Shown piece after piece: positions 61,572 through 64,000 of a stretch of DNA of 64,000 nucleotides. A model generated the notes under the pieces. That model saw only the letters and a list, made by a program, of their open reading frames with translations. It did no database searches and was not told the origin of the DNA. A program made the translations under genes and the position numbers. How positions within the stretch are numbered: the first letter of the stretch is position 1; each line of letters starts with the position of its first letter. Source of the DNA: Bradyrhizobium hereditatis (GTDB lineage: Bacteria; Pseudomonadota; Alphaproteobacteria; Rhizobiales; Xanthobacteraceae); the NCBI RefSeq assembly GCF_020329435.1, contig NZ_JAGKJK010000006.1, forward strand, positions 62,001-126,000, in the 5' to 3' direction.

Positions 61572-62459
61572 ATGACCAATATCGGCTTTATCGGCCTCGG
61601 CACCATGGGACGGCCAATGGCGGGCCATCTTCAGGCCGCCGGCCACCGCCTGTTCCTGCATGATGTTGCACCCATTGCACCGGAGCTGGTTGCGGCGGGA
61701 GGCAAGATCTGCAGGTCGGGCAAGGAAGTCGCCGAGCAGGCCGATGTTGTGATCATCATGGTGCCGGATACGCCGCATGTGGAAGCAGTGCTGTTCGGGC
61801 CTGACGGCGTCGCGGCCGGACTCTCGCGGGGGAAGATCGTTGCCGACATGAGCTCGATCTCGCCGCTTGCTACCAAGGAGTTCGCCAAGAAGATCGAGGC
61901 GCTCGGAGCCGAATATCTCGATGCGCCGGTTTCCGGCGGCGAGGTCGGCGCCAAGGCGGCGAGCCTCACCATTATGGTCGGCGGGCCGGAGCGCGCCTTC
62001 AACGCCATGAAGCCGATCTTCGACACGATGGGCAAGAACGTCACCCTCGTCGGCGGCAATGGCGACGGGCAGACCACCAAGGTCGCCAACCAGATCATCG
62101 TGGCGCTGACGATCGAGGCGGTCGGCGAGGCGCTGTTGTTTGCATCGAAAGCTGGCGCCGATCCCGCGCTAGTGCGCAAGGCGCTGATGGGCGGTTTCGC
62201 GTCATCGCGAATTCTCGAAGTGCATGGCGAGCGCATGGTGAAGCGCGATTTCGAGCCGGGCTTTCGTATCGAGCTGCACCAGAAGGATCTCAATCTGGCG
62301 CTGGAGGGCGCGCGTGCACTCGGCCTTTCCTTGCCAAGCACGGCGGTGGCCCAGCAATTGTTCTCATCCTGCGCCGCCCATGGCGGCAAGGCATGGGACC
62401 ATTCGGGCATGGTGCGCGCGCTCGAAATGATGGCGAGCCACGAGATCGCAAAAGCCTAG
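61572..62459 (+). CDS. glxR: 2-hydroxy-3-oxopropionate (tartronate semialdehyde) reductase
   Basis: 295 residues; AGGGGAG precedes the ATG. A beta-hydroxyacid dehydrogenase: IGFIGLGTMGRPMAGHLQAA (GxGxxG), DAPVSGGEVGAKAASLTIMV as substrate loop, and the catalytic Lys in GQTTKVANQIIV. It reduces tartronate semialdehyde to D-glycerate with NAD(P)H. Third gene of the gcl operon, followed by a strong terminator. Confidence 0.92.
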   Translation: MTNIGFIGLGTMGRPMAGHLQAAGHRLFLHDVAPIAPELVAAGGKICRSGKEVAEQADVVIIMVPDTPHVEAVLFGPDGVAAGLSRGKIVADMSSISPLATKEFAKKIEALGAEYLDAPVSGGEVGAKAASLTIMVGGPERAFNAMKPIFDTMGKNVTLVGGNGDGQTTKVANQIIVALTIEAVGEALLFASKAGADPALVRKALMGGFASSRILEVHGERMVKRDFEPGFRIELHQKDLNLALEGARALGLSLPSTAVAQQLFSSCAAHGGKAWDHSGMVRALEMMASHEIAKA

Positions 62460-62492
62460 AATCGATCTTGACTGGAAACTCCCTGTGACTGG

Positions 62493-62525
62493 AACCCGCG
62501 TCAAAGCTTTGACGCGGGCTTTTTC
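62493..62525 (+). terminator. Intrinsic terminator of the gcl-hyi-glxR operon
   Basis: ACCCGCGTCAAAG pairs with CTTTGACGCGGGCT and is followed by TTTT. It lies about 33 bp after the glxR stop. Confidence 0.9.
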
Positions 62526-62540
62526 TGCCACGGTGGAACC

Positions 62541-62566
62541 GGAACCTTCTCACGCCTCCCGCGGTT
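62541..62566 (+). promoter_or_regulatory. EcfG-type promoter for the DUF1236 gene (one mismatch)
   Basis: GGAAC (62541-62545), 17-bp spacer, GGTT (62563-62566); the canonical -10 is CGTT. It lies 32 bp before the ATG. Confidence 0.6.
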
Positions 62567-62598
62567 GAGACGCATCGTCAATTTACTGGAGGGTGCAA

Positions 62599-62982
62599 AT
62601 GAATAATCGTTTGGCTGTTTCCGTGATTGCCGCCTCGCTGCTGATACCGAGCGCGGCATTTGCGCAGTCGACCACCGCGCAAGGTGCTGCGGATGGTGCT
62701 GCCGCGGGCGGCGAAATCGCCGGACCGGTCGGCGCGATCATCGGCGGCACCGTGGGCGCCGCCGTCGGTGCAGCCGTCGAAATTCCCAATGCGGTAATCA
62801 CTTCGATCCCGCGCGACCACTCGGTTGTGGTTCGTGAGCGGGTGGTGGTAGGCGAGCCGCTGCCGCCGACCGTCGAACTGCGCACCGTGCCGCGGCACAC
62901 TGAATACCGCTATGCGGTCGTCAATGATCGCCGTGTGATTGTAGAGCCGCGCACCCGCCGGGTCGTCAGGATCCTCGACTGA
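62599..62982 (+). CDS. DUF1236-family exported protein with glycine-zipper segment
   Basis: 127 residues from the ATG at 62599, with TGGAGGGTGCAA upstream. Signal peptide MNNRLAVSVIAASLLIPSAA ending AFA. A glycine/alanine-rich zipper (AGPVGAIIGGTVGAAVGAAV) follows, then the DUF1236 region (VVVRERVVVGEPLPPTVELR, TVPRHTEYRYAVVNDRRVIV). Such proteins are common in Bradyrhizobium and have no known function; an envelope role is likely. The gene lies downstream of an EcfG-type promoter and is closed by a terminator. Confidence 0.85.
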   Translation: MNNRLAVSVIAASLLIPSAAFAQSTTAQGAADGAAAGGEIAGPVGAIIGGTVGAAVGAAVEIPNAVITSIPRDHSVVVRERVVVGEPLPPTVELRTVPRHTEYRYAVVNDRRVIVEPRTRRVVRILD

Positions 62983-63007
62983 CGAACCAAACTAGTTAGC
63001 TGAGATT

Positions 63008-63037
63008 CCTCGCGGGTGATTCCCCGCGAGGTTTTTT
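63008..63037 (+). terminator. Intrinsic terminator of the DUF1236 gene
   Basis: CCTCGCGGG pairs with CCCGCGAGG, then TTTTTT. It lies 6 bp before the end of the convergent VanZ-like gene. Confidence 0.9.
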
Positions 63038-63042
63038 GTCGG

Positions 63043-63396
63043 TTACGGCAGCGATCGCTGCGCTCGCCTGAATCTCCAGTCGAGCGCCGCGGCAACCGCG
63101 AGGCCGAGGGATGCGGCCAGCGCGTCGACGACAAAATCCGACATCCGCGCATGCCGGCCGGGCGCCCAGAACTGCAGGATTTCGATCAGGCCGGCGAAGG
63201 CAATGACCAAGGTCGCTGTAAGCGCGCGGTTGCGCGTATGGGCCAGCCCGAAGGCGAGCCCCAGCAGCACAAAGGCCAGTGCGTGCTCGCCGTTCTGCCC
63301 AAGGTTCAATTGTGGCCGTTGTTGCGCCGGGCCGAGGGTCGCGAAGGCGACCGCCGCGGCAAGGCCCCAAGCAATAAATCGAAGGATGATCGTCAT
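63043..63396 (-). CDS. VanZ-like small membrane protein
   Basis: 117 residues. Four hydrophobic segments: TIILRFIAWGLAAAVAFATL, GQNGEHALAFVLLGLAFGLA, LTATLVIAFAGLIEILQFWA and MSDFVVDALAASLGLAVAAA. The pattern GEHALAF...E-x-x-Q-x-[FW]-x-P-x-R-x-x-x-x-D is the VanZ-family signature. The role of stand-alone VanZ-like proteins is unknown; VanZ itself affects teicoplanin sensitivity. It converges with the DUF1236 gene. Confidence 0.85.
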   Translation of the reverse strand: MTIILRFIAWGLAAAVAFATLGPAQQRPQLNLGQNGEHALAFVLLGLAFGLAHTRNRALTATLVIAFAGLIEILQFWAPGRHARMSDFVVDALAASLGLAVAAALDWRFRRAQRSLP

Positions 63397-63469
63397 GAGG
63401 ACGGCATAGCATACATTCCGTACGGAAAGTCCATGCGCGCCGAACGAGGCAATACCTGTGGTTAATCCG

Positions 63470-63595
63470 TTAGAGCGTGATGACGCTTCTTATCGTCACA
63501 CGCTCTAACTCTTTGATTTGAGCATGATCTTGTCGGAAAACCGGTATCCACTTTGCGCTGACGCGGCCCTTCGGGTCCGGATCAAGCTCTAGAGC
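63470..63595. repeat. Dispersed repeat, family F, overlapping the stop of the last gene
   Basis: Starts TTAGAGCGTGATGACG, contains GAGCATGATCTTGTCGG and GGAAAACCGGTATCCACTTT, and ends GGATCAAGCTCTAG. The arms AGAGCGTGATGA and TCATCACGCTCTA-like sequence are inverted. The stop codon of the truncated ThDP gene (63589-63591) lies in it. Confidence 0.8.
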
Positions 63596-64000
63596 GGCTC
63601 CCGTACGCCCATACCGTGCATGAAGCGCTCCCGGATTTGCACGGGATCGCGGCGGGTGGTGCCGACGCCCGGTTTGTCGTCAATGCGCACGCCGATCAGG
63701 GCTGGGCCGGTGGCTGACATCGACTCCTCGATCAGGCGCTCGAAATCCTCTTCGTCCGCTGCCCAGCTGCTGTTGGTGAGCCCGCTCGCGACAGCGATGG
63801 CGACGAGATCGGCGACGGAGGCGGCCGGCGTCGGCTGCGCGCCGGTGATCTGATAGATGCCGTTGTCCATCACCACCATAGTGAGGTTTTTCGGTGCCAG
63901 CGTCGCGATGGTCGTCAGCGAACCCAACTGCATCAACAGCGAGCCGTCGCCTTCCAATGCGAACACCCGCCGCTCCGGCTGCGCAAGCGCCACGCCGAGC
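63589..64000 (-). CDS. ThDP-binding decarboxylase-like protein (C-terminal part only)
   Basis: The last 136 codons of a gene whose start lies beyond the window; the frame is open to the edge (LGVALAQPERRVFALEGDGS). The ThDP/Mg motif GDGSLLMQLGSLTTI followed by MVVMDNGIYQITGAQPTP is intact. The short domain and the sequence GAQPTPAASVADLVAIAVA recall the beta subunit of sulfopyruvate or phosphonopyruvate decarboxylase-like enzymes, not full-length acetolactate synthases. The stop codon is supplied by a dispersed repeat, so the original C-terminus may have been altered. Confidence 0.75.
   Translation of the reverse strand, partial: LGVALAQPERRVFALEGDGSLLMQLGSLTTIATLAPKNLTMVVMDNGIYQITGAQPTPAASVADLVAIAVASGLTNSSWAADEEDFERLIEESMSATGPALIGVRIDDKPGVGTTRRDPVQIRERFMHGMGVREPL

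Overview
The window looks like chromosome of a Bradyrhizobium or very close relative (Alphaproteobacteria, Nitrobacteraceae). This rests on high GC content, the gene families present (Frc/Oxc/OFA oxalate genes, DUF6894, DUF1236, a PleC-type kinase, a GlxR-type reductase), GGAAC-N16/17-CGTT promoters of the EcfG general-stress type, and the dispersed palindromic repeats typical of that genus. No tRNA, rRNA, CRISPR array, phage gene or transposase was found. Both ends of the window cut a gene.

0-12 kb: signalling and miscellaneous genes. A truncated MddA/NnrU-type membrane methyltransferase, a small DUF1127-like protein, a wHTH-TolB-TPR regulator, an HD-domain phosphohydrolase with a class-I-PDE-like YHNxxH motif, an ABC-type substrate-binding protein, a membrane adenylate/guanylate cyclase, a LysR regulator, a PleC-like PAS histidine kinase and a CDF metal exporter with an enlarged cytoplasmic tail. 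12-15 kb is AT-richer and poor in genes: five repeat families in a row, then small membrane or exported proteins of unknown function and a DUF6894 protein.

15-28 kb: a zinc-ribbon/cyclase/ATPase/TPR signalling protein, an amidohydrolase, an aldo-keto reductase, a quinone oxidoreductase, a nitronate monooxygenase and a divergent, full-length Mfd-like helicase, separated by dispersed repeats. One repeat carries an inserted MITE-like element with a target duplication.

26.7-41.6 kb: an oxalate island. GntR-oxc-frc run leftwards, divergent from an ADP-forming acyl-CoA synthetase with permuted domain order. To the left lie a 45-residue protein, a tripartite tricarboxylate transporter (tctC-tctB-tctA), an OFA-family oxalate/formate transporter, a CBS-domain protein and a ketopantoate-reductase-like protein. 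Six nearly identical 17-bp palindromes (TGG[CT]ATA-like...TATGCCA) sit at six promoters, including that of the GntR gene, which suggests one local regulon. An IclR regulator follows. gcl-hyi-glxR at 59-62 kb could take glyoxylate on to glycerate.

41.6-50 kb: a LysR gene divergent from an SDR-DUF417-AhpD-like-hydrolase gene set, another ketopantoate-reductase-like gene, two small proteins and a large RTX-like protein made of 13 imperfect repeats, with a tandem DNA repeat upstream.

50-64 kb: a tight operon for a caa3-type terminal oxidase (CtaG, tri-heme cytochrome c, CuA/haem-c subunit II, fused subunit I+III, small membrane protein), a DUF421/YetF protein, an APC permease, a PepSY-like protein, gcl-hyi-glxR, a DUF1236 protein, a VanZ-like protein and a truncated ThDP-enzyme gene. 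Three EcfG-type promoters precede yetF, the PepSY gene and the DUF1236 gene.
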